The position numbers were made by a program, and so were the translations under genes. The notes below the pieces were generated by a model. That model made no database searches. It had not been told where the DNA came from and saw only the letters and a program-made list of their open reading frames with translations. A stretch of DNA of 64,000 bases from Massilia sp. 9096 (GTDB lineage Bacteria > Pseudomonadota > Gammaproteobacteria > Burkholderiales > Burkholderiaceae_D), in NCBI RefSeq assembly GCF_000745265.1, contig NZ_JQNN01000001.1, positions 2,852,001 to 2,916,000 on the forward strand, in the 5' to 3' direction. This document shows, piece after piece, positions 44,827 to 54,346 of the stretch (position 1 is its first letter; every line of letters begins with the position of its first letter).

Positions 44827-47535
44827 ATGAACGTTCCACGCGAAATCAATCCCGCCGCGGCCAAGGCGCTTGCCACCGCCGAGAAGCACACCCCCATGAT
44901 GCAACAGTACCTGCGCATCAAGGCGGATTACCCGACGATGCTGGTGTTCTACCGCATGGGCGACTTCTACGAGCTGTTCTTCGAAGATGCGGAAAAGGCG
45001 GCGCGCATCCTCGGCATTACACTCACCGCGCGCGGCACGTCGAACGGCAATCCGATCAAGATGGCGGGCGTGCCCTTCCACGCGCTCGACCCCTACCTGG
45101 CCAAGCTGGTGAAACTGGGCGAATCGTGCGCGATCTGCGAGCAGATCGGCGACCCGGCGCTGGCCAAGGGCCCGGTCGAGCGCAAGGTGGTGCGCGTGGT
45201 CACGCCCGGCACGCTGACCGATTCCGACCTGCTGCCCGAAAAGGCCGAGCGCCCGCTGCTGGCGCTGTGCACCGTGGTCAACCGCAAGCAGGTCACGACC
45301 GGCCTGGCCTGGCTGTCGCTGGCCAGCGGCGCATTGAAACTGATGGAATTCGCGGCCGACGCCAAGGCCGCCGCCGTGCGCCTGGTGCAGGAACTCGAGC
45401 GCATCGCGCCGGCGGAGGTGCTGCGCGCCGACCTGATCGATGCGGGCGAGGACATGTTCGACACCAATCCGATCGGCCACACCCAGCGCGTGCCCGAGTG
45501 GCACTTCGACGTGGTGCATGGCCACAAGTCGCTGCTCGACCAGCTCGGCGTGTCGACCCTGTCCGGCTTCGGCTGCGACGGCCTGGGCGCGGCGTTCGGC
45601 GCGGCCGGCGCGCTGCTGCGCTATGCCCAGTCGACCCAGGGCCGCGGCCTGCAGCACGTGAAAAGCCTGGCGGTCGAATCGGAAAGCGAATTCATCGGCC
45701 TGGACGCGGCCACCCGCCGTAACCTCGAGCTGACCGAGACCATCCGCGGGTTCGAGTCGCCGACGCTGTTTTCCCTGCTCGATGGCTGCCGCACCGCGAT
45801 GGGGTCGCGCCTGCTGCGCCACTGGATCCACCACCCGCGGCGCGACCAGCGCGTCGCGCGCGCGCGTCACGAGGCCATCGCCGCGCTGGCGCAGAGCGAG
45901 GCGTGCGACGAGTTGTCCAGCACGCTGGCGCACGTGCCCGACGTCGAGCGCATCACCACGCGCATCGCGCTGCTCACCGCGCGTCCGCGCGACCTGGCCA
46001 GCCTGCGCGACGGCCTGAAGCAACTGCCCGCCCTGCGCGAGGGGGTGGCGCGTTGCTTCATCCCCGGTGACTCGACGCTGCTGCGCGACATCCACGAGGC
46101 GATCGATATCCCGCACGCTTGCCTGGACCTGCTGCAGCGCGCGATCGCCGAGGAACCGGCCGCCATGGTGCGCGACGGCGGCGTGTTCGCGCGCGGCTTC
46201 GACGCCGAGCTGGACGAATTGCGCGCGCTGTCCGAGAACGCCGGCCAGTTCCTGGTCGAGCTGGAAGCGCGCGAGCGCGCCCGTACCGGCATCGCCAACC
46301 TGCGCGTCGAATTCAACCGCGTGCACGGCTTTTACATCGAGGTCACCAACGGCCAGGCCGACAAGGTGCCCGACGACTACCGCCGCCGCCAGACGCTGAA
46401 GAACTGCGAGCGCTACATCACGCCGGAACTCAAGGCCTTCGAAGACAAGGCGCTGTCGGCGCAGGACCGCGCGCTGGCGCGCGAGAAGCTGCTGTACGAC
46501 CAGCTGCTGGGCGAGCTGGCGCCGCACATCGGGTGCCTGCAACGCGTGGCCGGCGGCATCGCCCAGGTCGACACGCTGGTGGCATTGGGCGCGCATGCGA
46601 TCCGCCACAACTGGTGCGCGCCGCAACTGGTCGACGCGCCTTGCCTGACCATCACCGAGGGCCGCCATCCGGTGGTCGAAAACCAGATCGAGCGCTTCAT
46701 CGCCAACGACTGCCGCTTCAGCAACGAACGGCGCCTCTTGCTGATCACCGGCCCGAACATGGGCGGTAAATCGACCTTCATGCGCCAGGTCGCCCTGATC
46801 ACGCTGCTGGCCTACATCGGCAGCTACGTGCCGGCGCGCCAAGCAACCATCGGCCCGATCGACCGCATCTTCACCCGCATCGGCGCGTCCGACGACCTGG
46901 CCGGCGGGCGCTCCACCTTCATGGTCGAGATGACCGAATCGGCGGCGATCCTGAACGGCGCCTCCGAGCATTCGCTGGTGCTGATGGACGAGGTCGGGCG
47001 CGGCACCTCCACGTTCGACGGCCTGGCGCTGGCCTGGGCGATCGCGCGCCACCTGATCGAGGCGAGCCGCAGCTTCACGCTGTTCGCGACCCACTATTTC
47101 GAGCTGACCCAGCTGCCCGAGACGCACCCGAGCGCGGCCAACGTGCACCTGTCGGCGGTCGAGCACAAGGACAGCATCGTGTTCCTGCACGCGGTGCAGG
47201 ATGGACCGGCGTCGCAGAGCTACGGCCTGCAGGTGGCGCAGCTGGCCGGCGTGCCTTCGAGCGTGATCCGCGCCGCGCGCAAGCACCTGGCGCGGCTGGA
47301 ATCGCAGGCGCTGGATGCGACGCCGCAGCTGGACTTGTTCGCGGCGCCCGCTGCCGACGCCGACGTGGACGCCGATGCCGCCCTCACCGCGGCAAGCGCC
47401 CCCGAGCCGGCTTTTGTTCCGGCCCCGGCGCTGGCCCTGTTGGACACGATCGACCCGGATGCGCTGACCCCGCGCGAAGCGCTCGAACGCCTGTACGAAC
47501 TCAAGCGCCTGGCTTCGACGGTCGGACCGGTATAA
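44827..47535 (+). CDS. mutS: DNA mismatch repair ATPase MutS
   Basis: Recognises mismatches and starts mismatch repair with MutL; 902 residues from this start. The mismatch-reading Phe-x-Glu is in GDFYELF. The lever and clamp regions follow, then the ATPase with Walker [10 protein letters not shown], the [10 protein letters not shown] signature and Walker [12 protein letters not shown]. The C-terminus has an Ala-rich linker and the short helical tetramerisation-like tail ([16 protein letters not shown]). ATG at 44779 is an alternative start, 16 codons longer; neither has a strong ribosome site. Confidence 0.97.
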   Translation: MNVPREINPAAAKALATAEKHTPMMQQYLRIKADYPTMLVFYRMGDFYELFFEDAEKAARILGITLTARGTSNGNPIKMAGVPFHALDPYLAKLVKLGESCAICEQIGDPALAKGPVERKVVRVVTPGTLTDSDLLPEKAERPLLALCTVVNRKQVTTGLAWLSLASGALKLMEFAADAKAAAVRLVQELERIAPAEVLRADLIDAGEDMFDTNPIGHTQRVPEWHFDVVHGHKSLLDQLGVSTLSGFGCDGLGAAFGAAGALLRYAQSTQGRGLQHVKSLAVESESEFIGLDAATRRNLELTETIRGFESPTLFSLLDGCRTAMGSRLLRHWIHHPRRDQRVARARHEAIAALAQSEACDELSSTLAHVPDVERITTRIALLTARPRDLASLRDGLKQLPALREGVARCFIPGDSTLLRDIHEAIDIPHACLDLLQRAIAEEPAAMVRDGGVFARGFDAELDELRALSENAGQFLVELEARERARTGIANLRVEFNRVHGFYIEVTNGQADKVPDDYRRRQTLKNCERYITPELKAFEDKALSAQDRALAREKLLYDQLLGELAPHIGCLQRVAGGIAQVDTLVALGAHAIRHNWCAPQLVDAPCLTITEGRHPVVENQIERFIANDCRFSNERRLLLITGPNMGGKSTFMRQVALITLLAYIGSYVPARQATIGPIDRIFTRIGASDDLAGGRSTFMVEMTESAAILNGASEHSLVLMDEVGRGTSTFDGLALAWAIARHLIEASRSFTLFATHYFELTQLPETHPSAANVHLSAVEHKDSIVFLHAVQDGPASQSYGLQVAQLAGVPSSVIRAARKHLARLESQALDATPQLDLFAAPAADADVDADAALTAASAPEPAFVPAPALALLDTIDPDALTPREALERLYELKRLASTVGPV

Positions 47536-47546
47536 TTCGCAGCACC

Positions 47547-48491
47547 ATGCTGCGCATCCGTCCGCTTGCCGCCCTCCTCTTTCTTGCCCTGCTCGTGGCG
47601 GCCGGTCCGGCTGCGGCCGACGGCCAGCCCGACGAAGCCTACCGCTTCGCCATCATCGGCCACGGCTTTGCCGATACCGGCGAAGCCCACCTGCAGCGCG
47701 CGATCGAAGCCACCGCCGACAAGACGGTGGCCTTCGTCGTCGTCACCGGCATCAAGGGCAACCAGGAAGCCTGCACCGACAAGCTGTACCAGAAGCGTTT
47801 CCAGCTGATCGCCGATGCGCCGCGCGCGACCATCATGCTGCCGGCCGGCAGCGATTGGACCGAATGCAAGAACACGGCCGGCCGTTCGAACGCGATCGAG
47901 CGCCTGAACCGCCTGCGCGAACTGTTCTACGGCGAGCCCAATTCGCTCGGCATGAACAAGGTCGCGCTGACGCGCCAGTCGATGAGCCCGCGCTGGCGCA
48001 GCTACGCCGAGAATTCGCACTGGTCGGTCGGCAAGGTGCTGTATGCGACCGTCAACGTCCCGGCCGACAACAACCACTACCTGAACGAGGCCGGCCGCAA
48101 CAGCGAGTACGAAGACCGGCTGGTGGCCAACCGCTTCTGGCTGCATCGCTTGTTCGCGATCGCGCGGCGCGACAAGCTGGCGGCGGTGGTGCTGTTCACG
48201 GAAGGCGACCTGAGGGCGCTGTCGCAGCCGACCGGCCTGCGCGCATTGCTGCGCGAAGCGCTGCCGGAGAACGACGGCTTCGCCGAGACGCGGCGCGAGG
48301 TACTGGCGCTGGCACAAAAGTTCTCGGGCAAGGTGCTGCTGGTCGACAGCGCACGCCTGGCCAGGGGCGCGAAACCGGCGATCGAGTGGCGCGGCAACGT
48401 CGGCCACATCTCGGCCGGGGGACAGGCGCTGGAGATGGAAGTGGATGCGGGGAGCAAGACCTTGTTCAAGGTCGAGAAGTCGGGAAAATAA
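47547..48491 (+). CDS. Exported protein of unknown function, phosphoesterase-like
   Basis: A 314-residue protein with signal peptide (residues 1-24, ending AAADG). The mature part begins YRFAIIGHGFADTG and has DNNHYLNEAG, so it faintly resembles periplasmic calcineurin-like phosphoesterases, but clear metal motifs (DxH, GDxxD, GNHD) are not complete. It starts 11 bases after mutS and may be co-transcribed; a TATAAT at the mutS stop could give it its own promoter. Function should be regarded as unknown. Confidence 0.75.
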   Translation: MLRIRPLAALLFLALLVAAGPAAADGQPDEAYRFAIIGHGFADTGEAHLQRAIEATADKTVAFVVVTGIKGNQEACTDKLYQKRFQLIADAPRATIMLPAGSDWTECKNTAGRSNAIERLNRLRELFYGEPNSLGMNKVALTRQSMSPRWRSYAENSHWSVGKVLYATVNVPADNNHYLNEAGRNSEYEDRLVANRFWLHRLFAIARRDKLAAVVLFTEGDLRALSQPTGLRALLREALPENDGFAETRREVLALAQKFSGKVLLVDSARLARGAKPAIEWRGNVGHISAGGQALEMEVDAGSKTLFKVEKSGK

Positions 48492-48548
48492 TCGTCGCGC
48501 CCGGCACTGCCGGACACCCCGGCGCAGGCCGGGGGGACAGCAACGCTA

Positions 48549-49091
48549 TCAGTTCAGCGGCTGGCTGCGAAAGTGATCGCCTTCTTCGCCGTCGTCGTCG
48601 TCGCCGTGACCATGGTCATGGCCGTGGGCGCCATGCACGTGGCCGTGCTGGATTTCTTCCGCGGTCGCCGCACGCACGTCGATCACCGACAGTTCGAAAC
48701 GCAGGGCCATGCCGGCCAGCGGGTGGTTGCCGTCCAGGACGACCTTGTCGTCGGCGATTTCGGTGACCGTGAAGATGGTCGGCTCGTCCTCGGCGCCGTC
48801 GGCCACGCCTTCGAACTGCATGCCGACTTCGAGTGGCTCCGGCAGGCGGTTGCGGTCTTCGACCTTGACCATGTTCGGATCGTAGTCGCCGAACGCGTCT
48901 TCCGGCTCGAGCTGGATGGTCGACGTGTAACCCACGTCCTTGCCGTCCAGCTCTTCTTCGATCTTCGGCAGCGTGTTTTCGTAGCCGCCATGCAGGTAGA
49001 CCATCGGCTGGGCGCCGTCTTCGATCAGGTTGTTCTGGGCGTCGGAGAGTTTGTAGTTCACCGATACAACCGTGTTCTGGGCAATCTTCAT
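48549..49091 (-). CDS. slyD: FKBP-type peptidyl-prolyl isomerase SlyD
   Basis: Folding helper and metallochaperone, 180 residues. The FKBP domain starts MKIAQNTVVSVNYKL, with GYENTLPKIEEELDGK, and holds the chaperone flap insert (about 70-120). The C-terminal tail is His/Asp-rich (HGHVHGAHGHDHGHG), the nickel- and zinc-binding tail of SlyD that serves hydrogenase or other metal enzymes. AAAGGA lies before the ATG. It is divergent from the uL16 hydroxylase gene. Confidence 0.95.
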   Translation of the reverse strand: MKIAQNTVVSVNYKLSDAQNNLIEDGAQPMVYLHGGYENTLPKIEEELDGKDVGYTSTIQLEPEDAFGDYDPNMVKVEDRNRLPEPLEVGMQFEGVADGAEDEPTIFTVTEIADDKVVLDGNHPLAGMALRFELSVIDVRAATAEEIQHGHVHGAHGHDHGHGDDDDGEEGDHFRSQPLN

Positions 49092-49120
49092 TGCGGAATC
49101 CTTTCGTGGGTAAGGTGCGG

Positions 49121-49179
49121 ATTATAACCTGCAGATTTTCGAGGCCTCTTGGAGATCGTAGTTTAAGCCTGGTTATAAT
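49121..49179. promoter_or_regulatory. Divergent slyD/roxA promoter region
   Basis: TATAAT reads on the minus strand at 49126-49121, correctly placed for slyD with a leader of about 22 bases holding AAAGGA. On the plus strand TATAAT at 49174-49179 is only five bases before the roxA ATG, with TTGGAG 19 bases upstream as a weak -35. If used, roxA mRNA would be leaderless. Confidence 0.4.
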
Positions 49180-49184
49180 GGCGA

Positions 49185-50306
49185 ATGCAAAAATTACAGC
49201 TTCTCGGGGATATTACCCCAGCTCAGTTTCTTCGCGATTACTGGCACAAGAAACCGCTCCTGATCCGTCAGGCCATTCCCAACTTCAAGCCGCTGCTCAA
49301 GTTCGAGAAGCTGGCCGAACTGGCGCAGCTGAACCACGTCGAATCGCGCCTGGTCACGCTCGCCGACGGCCAGTGGGACATGCAGCACGGCCCGCTGACC
49401 CAGCTGCCGCCGCGCACCCAGCGCGAATGGACCATGCTGGTGCAAGGCATGAACCTGCACGAGCCGAAGATCGATGCGTTGCTGCGCCAGTTCCGCTTCG
49501 TGCCGGACGCCCGCCTGGACGACCTGATGATCAGCTACGCCAGCGATGGCGGCGGCGTCGGTCCTCACTTCGACTCCTATGACGTGTTCCTGTTGCAGGC
49601 GCAGGGCCGCCGCCGCTGGCGCATCGGCGCGCAACAGGACCTGTCGCTGGTCGAAGGCCTGCCCCTGAAAATCCTCGCCAACTTCGAGCCCGAGCAGGAA
49701 TTCGTGCTGGAGCCGGGCGACATGCTCTACCTGCCGCCCCAGTATGCCCACGACGGCATCGCCGAGGGCGAGTGCATGACCTATTCGATCGGTTTCCGCG
49801 CGCCGTCGTTCCAGGAACTGGGCGAGGCCTTCCTGCAATTCATGGCCGATTCGATCGACCTGCCCGGCCGCTACGCCGACCCCGGCCTTCAACACGCCAA
49901 GAACCCGGCCGAGATCCCGCGCGAGATGCTGGCCAGCGTCACCGAGGAACTCAACAAGGTGCGCTGGGACGAGGAAGACGTCACCATCTTCCTGGGCGAA
50001 TACCTGTCCGAGCCGAAGCACAACGTGTTCTTCACCCCGGTGGCCAAGCCGCTGACGGTCGGCCGTTTCATGGAGCAGGCGGCCAGGAAGGGCCTCAAAC
50101 TCTCGCCCAAGACCTTGATGCTGTACCGCGGCAAGCACGTGTTCATCAACGGCGAGTCGTTCGCCGTCGGACGCGCGGACAAGACCGTGCTCGACGTGCT
50201 GGCCAACGCGCGCGCGCTCGAGGGCGCGATGCTCGGGCAGGCATCCGACGACGTGCTCGACGCGCTCTACACCTGGTACCAGGACGGCTGGCTGGAACTG
50301 GGCTGA
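49185..50306 (+). CDS. roxA: Ribosomal protein uL16 arginine hydroxylase (RoxA/YcfD), cupin/JmjC fold
   Basis: 2-Oxoglutarate/Fe(II) oxygenase that hydroxylates an arginine of ribosomal protein uL16; 373 residues. The iron ligands are H128 and D130 (GPHFDSYDVF) and H189 (YAHDGIA), and the C-terminal part holds the dimerisation and winged-helix domains. Start ATG has no ribosome site. The gene is divergent from slyD and has no operon partner except a small gene 25 bases downstream. Confidence 0.92.
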   Translation: MQKLQLLGDITPAQFLRDYWHKKPLLIRQAIPNFKPLLKFEKLAELAQLNHVESRLVTLADGQWDMQHGPLTQLPPRTQREWTMLVQGMNLHEPKIDALLRQFRFVPDARLDDLMISYASDGGGVGPHFDSYDVFLLQAQGRRRWRIGAQQDLSLVEGLPLKILANFEPEQEFVLEPGDMLYLPPQYAHDGIAEGECMTYSIGFRAPSFQELGEAFLQFMADSIDLPGRYADPGLQHAKNPAEIPREMLASVTEELNKVRWDEEDVTIFLGEYLSEPKHNVFFTPVAKPLTVGRFMEQAARKGLKLSPKTLMLYRGKHVFINGESFAVGRADKTVLDVLANARALEGAMLGQASDDVLDALYTWYQDGWLELG

Positions 50307-50331
50307 AGCACTGACCAGGGAGCCACATCGG

Positions 50332-50811
50332 ATGAACGCGCCCTCGAGCATCGGCTTCGACAGCCGCGCCGGCTTCCAGCAGCGGCTGCGGGAGCTGATG
50401 CGGCGCAGTTTCGTCACCCTCGACCTGTTCGATCCGGACCTGGCGCTGTTCCAGCTCGGCGCATCGGACGTAGATGCCGAACTGCGCCGTTTCCTCCATG
50501 CCGGCGGCTTCCTGCGCCTGGCGATGCATTCAAGCGCCCACCTGGCACGCCACGCGCCGCGCTTCCCGCGCCTGCTGCGCGACTACAGCCATCGCATCGA
50601 GTGCCGCCTGACGCCGCGCAGCCTGCGCCAGCTGACCGATTCCTTCGCGATCGGCGATGGGATGCACGTGGTGCGGCGCTTTCACAGCGCCCATCTGCGT
50701 GGCGAGGCAGCGTTTGATGCACCGCAAGAAATCGAACTGCCGCGCGCACGATTCCTGGCGCTCTGGCAGGATGCCGAGCCCGGTCTGCAGCCGACCATCA
50801 CAGGCTTGTAA
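50332..50811 (+). CDS. Hypothetical 159-residue protein, possible DUF7931-type
   Basis: Cytoplasmic protein starting MNAPSSIGFDSRAGFQQRL. It has a SFVTLDLFDPDLALF strand and FAIGDGMHVVRRFHSAHLRGEAAFD near the end, a fold pattern somewhat like phospholipase D nuclease-type repeats though without the HKD residues. It follows roxA by 25 bases and is probably co-transcribed. Family assignment is tentative. Confidence 0.6.
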   Translation: MNAPSSIGFDSRAGFQQRLRELMRRSFVTLDLFDPDLALFQLGASDVDAELRRFLHAGGFLRLAMHSSAHLARHAPRFPRLLRDYSHRIECRLTPRSLRQLTDSFAIGDGMHVVRRFHSAHLRGEAAFDAPQEIELPRARFLALWQDAEPGLQPTITGL

Positions 50812-50917
50812 CGACAAAATTTTGCTTAAAAACAAAGACTTGCGTTACGGTCACATCTTGTAACAAAATAAAGCTTGTTTCGTTAGACAATAGTTACAAC
50901 TTGGCACGACTTTTCTA

Positions 50918-50944
50918 TTGCGATTCAGTAAATTTGGCTATAAT
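50918..50944 (+). promoter_or_regulatory. Promoter of the Ala-rich lipoprotein gene
   Basis: TTGCGA, 15-base spacer, perfect TATAAT. The whole region 50812-51073 is very AT-rich for this genome and holds CTTGTAAC direct repeats (50805 and 50858), a CAAAATTTTG palindrome (50815-50824) and an inverted TTGTAAC/GTTACAA pair. The leader to the ATG is about 120 bases, long for such a small gene. Confidence 0.6.
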
Positions 50945-51073
50945 ATCGGGTTAGGAAGGTTCCGTTGTTGTAGGCACTTTTTCCAAGTTAATAAAGCTAC
51001 GAGAATTCCTAACGAGCGATAATTACCGGTAATTATTCATCGCACCACCTTTCGAATTAATTAAGGAAAAACC

Positions 51074-51364
51074 ATGAAAAAATCTCTGCTGATCGTTTCC
51101 CTGCTGGCTGTTGCCCTGGCTGCTTGCAGCAAGAAAGAAGAAACCACCGTGACCCCGGCTGCTCCGGCTGCTGACACCGCTGCTGCTCCGGCTGCTGCTC
51201 CGGCCGCCGCTCCGGCTGCTGACGCAACCGCTACCCCGGCTGCTCCGGCTGCTGGCACCGACGCTGCTGCTGCTGGCGCCGCTGCTCCGGCTGCTTCGAC
51301 CACCGAAAGCACCACCACCACCACGACCACCCCGGCTGCTGCTGCTCCGGCTGCGTCGAAGTAA
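51074..51364 (+). CDS. Ala/Pro/Thr-rich small lipoprotein
   Basis: A 96-residue lipoprotein: signal peptide MKKSLLIVSLLAVALAACSKK with lipobox LAAC (Cys18 or 19 lipidated). The mature part is only Ala, Pro, Thr, Ser, Asp and Glu, in AAPAA repeats and a Thr-rich stretch, so it is unfolded. AAGGAAA precedes the ATG. Preceded by a strong promoter in an AT-rich region and closed by a strong terminator, so it is likely a highly expressed monocistronic gene. Could act as a spacer or coat lipoprotein; unknown. Confidence 0.85.
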   Translation: MKKSLLIVSLLAVALAACSKKEETTVTPAAPAADTAAAPAAAPAAAPAADATATPAAPAAGTDAAAAGAAAPAASTTESTTTTTTTPAAAAPAASK

Positions 51365-51388
51365 TCAGAGCTCTGCTCGATTCGAAAG

Positions 51389-51412
51389 CCGGCCTTCGGG
51401 CCGGTTTTTTTT
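51389..51412 (+). terminator. Rho-independent terminator of the lipoprotein gene
   Basis: CCGGCC-TTCG-GGCCGG stem with a stable TTCG loop followed by eight Ts, about 25 bases after the stop. Confidence 0.95.
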
Positions 51413-51439
51413 CGTCCCGATGAACGTGAAGGAGTCACC

Positions 51440-52072
51440 ATGCACGGCCCCGATGCCGGCAACCCTTATCCGATGCCCGGTTTCCCGCAAGTGTGCTTTC
51501 TCAAGAACGTGATCACGCGGCCGAACATCGAGGTCGGCGACTTCACCTATTACGACGACCCGGACGGCGCGCACCACTTCGAGAACAACGTGCTGTACCA
51601 TTTCCCCTTCATCGGCGACCGCCTCGTGATCGGGAAATTCTGCGCCATCGCGCGTGGCGTCAAATTCATCATGAATGGCGCCAATCACCAGATGAACGGC
51701 ATCTCGACCTATCCCTTCTTCATCTTCGGCAATGGCTGGGAAAGCACCCGGCCGGAACCCGGGGACTTGCCATACAAGGGCGATACCGTGATCGGCAACG
51801 ACGTCTGGATCGGTTACGACGCCATGGTCATGCCGGGCGTGACGATCGGCGACGGCGCCATCGTGTCGGCGCGCTCGGTGGTGACCGGCGACGTGCCGCC
51901 GTATGCCATCGTCGGCGGCAATCCCGCGCGCGTGCTGCGCGAACGCTTCGATGCCGACAGCGTGCGGCGGTTGCTGGCGATCGCCTGGTGGGACCGCCCG
52001 CTCGACTGGATCACGCGCCATCTCGGCCTGATCCGCGCGGCCGACGTCGGCGCGCTCGAAGCCGCAAAATAA
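51440..52072 (+). CDS. Vat family O-acetyltransferase (streptogramin A acetyltransferase-like)
   Basis: A 210-residue left-handed beta-helix acyltransferase of the Vat/xenobiotic class. Conserved blocks FPQVCFLKNVI, GDFTYYDDPD, IGKFCAIARGV, GANHQMNG (catalytic His at 83, cf. His82 of VatD), FGNGWES and VVGGNPARVLRERF match the Vat family closely. Ribosome site AAGGAG is strong. Resistance to streptogramin A antibiotics is inferred from similarity only; distant chromosomal family members may act on other acceptors. The gene follows the lipoprotein terminator, and its own promoter is not obvious. Confidence 0.85.
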   Translation: MHGPDAGNPYPMPGFPQVCFLKNVITRPNIEVGDFTYYDDPDGAHHFENNVLYHFPFIGDRLVIGKFCAIARGVKFIMNGANHQMNGISTYPFFIFGNGWESTRPEPGDLPYKGDTVIGNDVWIGYDAMVMPGVTIGDGAIVSARSVVTGDVPPYAIVGGNPARVLRERFDADSVRRLLAIAWWDRPLDWITRHLGLIRAADVGALEAAK

Positions 52073-52105
52073 AAAACCCCGATCGCCGGCGTGGCGTTCG
52101 GGGTT
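52071..52105 (-). terminator. Terminator between vat-like gene and bamC
   Basis: AACCCCGA/TCGGGGTT stem; on the minus strand it is followed by TTTTTT, making it the end of the dapA-bamC transcript. It lies directly after the convergent vat-like gene. Confidence 0.85.
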
Positions 52106-52159
52106 GTCTGCCTGCAGGCCGGCTTGGCGCCGCCCTGCAGGCACGTGGCCTGTTACAGC

Positions 52160-53308
52160 TTACTTCAGTTCGCCCACCAGCAGACTCAGGATCTTGGCGC
52201 CGGTCGGCGAGGTTTCCGGCTTGCCGTCGTTGGTCTGGACCGTCACGTCGCTGCTGGTCGCGCCCTGGGCGGCAGAGACGATCACGCGGTAGCGCTGGGC
52301 TTCCTTGTTCTTGTCTTCGTTGCCGAACAGCTTGCTGAAGAAGCCCGGCTCCTTGACCGAATCCGGATCGACGTAGCGCACGAAGTAGATGCCTTGCACG
52401 CGGTCGCGGTCTTCCACGGTGAAGCCGACGCGGTCGAGCGCCAGGCCGACACGGCGCCATGCGCGGTCGAAGCCTTCGTCGACGATGACCTTGTTGCCTT
52501 CCAGCTTGGCGTGCTGCACTTCCGGCGCGGCGTCGGCGGCGGCGACCGTCGCTTCGGCTTGCTTGACCTTGTCGCCATTCAGCTTGGCCATCAGGCGCGC
52601 CAGGAATTCGGCTTCCAGGCCCGGGTCGTTCGGACGCACGGTCCAGGTCGTGGTTTCCTTTTGCGGACCGGTCAGCACCTCTTCGGCGCCACGGTGGCTG
52701 ATGTAGATTTCCGTCGAACCGTCGGCGCGGCGCTCGAGGCGGGTGCGGAACTTGTCGCGCTCGCCGGTCGAGTAAGCCGAATCGAACACCTTGCCGATCG
52801 TGCGGCGGATGATGTCGACCGGGATCTTGGAGCGGTTCTCGGCCCAGTTGGTTTCCATCACGCCGGTCTGGGCGTTTTCGATTTCCACCGTGAAGCCCGA
52901 GTCGTGCCAGAACTGTTCCAGTTGCGGCCACAGCTGTTCCGGGGTCTGGCCGACCACCAGCCAGCGCTCGTTGCCGGAACGCTCCAGGCGCACCTTGTCG
53001 GTCGAGACCGGGCCGACCTGGCCGGCGGCCGGGGCAACGCCGGCGCCCACTGCGGCGGCCGGGCCGGCTGCGGCGTTGCGCTGCTGCTGGAAGCCCGAGG
53101 CGGTGGCGACACCGCGCTCCGGCACCGCGTAGCGGTTGTCCTTTTCGAGCTGGGTCAGGTCGGGCGGCACGTCGAGCGCGGCGACCTTTTTGGTCGTGGC
53201 CGACTGGTAATCCACCTTATTCGATTCGAACACGGTCGTGCAGGCGGCCAGGCTGAGCGCCATCGTGGTCAGCGCGGCGGTGCGGGTGATATTCTTGCTT
53301 TTGATCAT
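52160..53308 (-). CDS. bamC: Outer membrane assembly lipoprotein BamC
   Basis: A 382-residue lipoprotein of the BAM complex that inserts beta-barrel proteins. Lipoprotein signal ends LSLAACTT. Two helix-grip domains separated by a linker are evident: LEQFWHDSGFTVEIENAQTGVMETNWAENR is the first, and the second includes DRAWRRVGLALDRVGFTVEDRDR. It lies 19 bases after dapA on the same strand, the classical betaproteobacterial and enterobacterial order. Confidence 0.93.
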   Translation of the reverse strand: MIKSKNITRTAALTTMALSLAACTTVFESNKVDYQSATTKKVAALDVPPDLTQLEKDNRYAVPERGVATASGFQQQRNAAAGPAAAVGAGVAPAAGQVGPVSTDKVRLERSGNERWLVVGQTPEQLWPQLEQFWHDSGFTVEIENAQTGVMETNWAENRSKIPVDIIRRTIGKVFDSAYSTGERDKFRTRLERRADGSTEIYISHRGAEEVLTGPQKETTTWTVRPNDPGLEAEFLARLMAKLNGDKVKQAEATVAAADAAPEVQHAKLEGNKVIVDEGFDRAWRRVGLALDRVGFTVEDRDRVQGIYFVRYVDPDSVKEPGFFSKLFGNEDKNKEAQRYRVIVSAAQGATSSDVTVQTNDGKPETSPTGAKILSLLVGELK

Positions 53309-53327
53309 ATTCGCTAAAGCTCGTTCA

Positions 53328-54221
53328 TCAAAGGACGCCGGCTTCGCGCAGCGCGGCGCGAACGGTGTCGTGGTATTGCGCGGACAGCGGCGCCAGCGGC
53401 AGGCGCAGCCCGGCCGGCATCTTGCCCATTTCGGCCAGCGCCCACTTCACGGGCACCGGATTCGGCTCGACAAACAGCTTGCTGTGCAGCGACAGCACGC
53501 GGTTGTTGATTTCGATGGCGCGCGCGATCTGGCCCGACATCGCCGCGGCGCACATCTCGCTCATCGCGCGCGGCGCCACGTTGGCGGTGACGGAGATGTT
53601 GCCGGCGCCGCCGCACAGCATCAGCGCCAGCGCACTGGCATCGTCGCCCGAGAACACGCCGAATGGCTTGTTGCCGGCGAACGAACGGTCGAGCTCGCGC
53701 AGCAGTTCGATGCCGCGCGCCAGGCTGCCGGTCGCATCCTTGATGCCGATAATGTTGTCGATCGGCGCCAGGCGCAGCACGGTCTCGGTGCTCATGTCGG
53801 CGACGGTACGGCCCGGCACGTTGTACAGGATCACCGGCAGGTCGACGGATTCGGCGATCGCCTTGAAGTGGCGGAACATGCCTTCCTGCGTCGGGCGATT
53901 ATAGTACGGGACCACTTGCAGCGAAGCATTTGCGCCGACGTCCTTAGCGTGACGGGTCAGCGCGATCGCTTCGGCGGTCGAGTTGCCGCCGGTGCCGGCG
54001 ATGACCGGAATGCGCCCCGCGACGTGCTCGACCGCCAGCTTGACCAGTTCGCAGTGTTCGTCCGGGCTGACGGTGGCCGACTCGCCGGTGGTGCCGACGA
54101 TGCAGATCGCGTTCGTGCCTTCCGCAATATGCCAGTCGATCAGTTTGCGCAGGCTGTCCTTGTCGACAGTGCCATCTTCAAACATCGGCGTGACGATTGC
54201 TACTATGCTGCCCTTAATCAT
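53328..54221 (-). CDS. dapA: 4-hydroxy-tetrahydrodipicolinate synthase
   Basis: First committed enzyme of lysine and diaminopimelate synthesis: condenses pyruvate with aspartate semialdehyde. 297 residues, normal length. Schiff-base lysine K161 in IGIKDATGS, catalytic Y133 in LYNVPGRT, and pyruvate loop GTTGES at 43-48. A TACAAT -10 lies about 40 bases upstream of the ATG. Followed by bamC. Confidence 0.97.
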   Translation of the reverse strand: MIKGSIVAIVTPMFEDGTVDKDSLRKLIDWHIAEGTNAICIVGTTGESATVSPDEHCELVKLAVEHVAGRIPVIAGTGGNSTAEAIALTRHAKDVGANASLQVVPYYNRPTQEGMFRHFKAIAESVDLPVILYNVPGRTVADMSTETVLRLAPIDNIIGIKDATGSLARGIELLRELDRSFAGNKPFGVFSGDDASALALMLCGGAGNISVTANVAPRAMSEMCAAAMSGQIARAIEINNRVLSLHSKLFVEPNPVPVKWALAEMGKMPAGLRLPLAPLSAQYHDTVRAALREAGVL

Positions 54222-54346
54222 AATCAGTGGACCGTGCCGTTAATAAATAAAAAGCTGATTGTAGCGGATAGCCCGAGGTTATGGTTCATTCCAGCCCAAG
54301 ATTAATAGCGCGGCCACGGCACTGTTACAGCTCATTTACAAATCCT

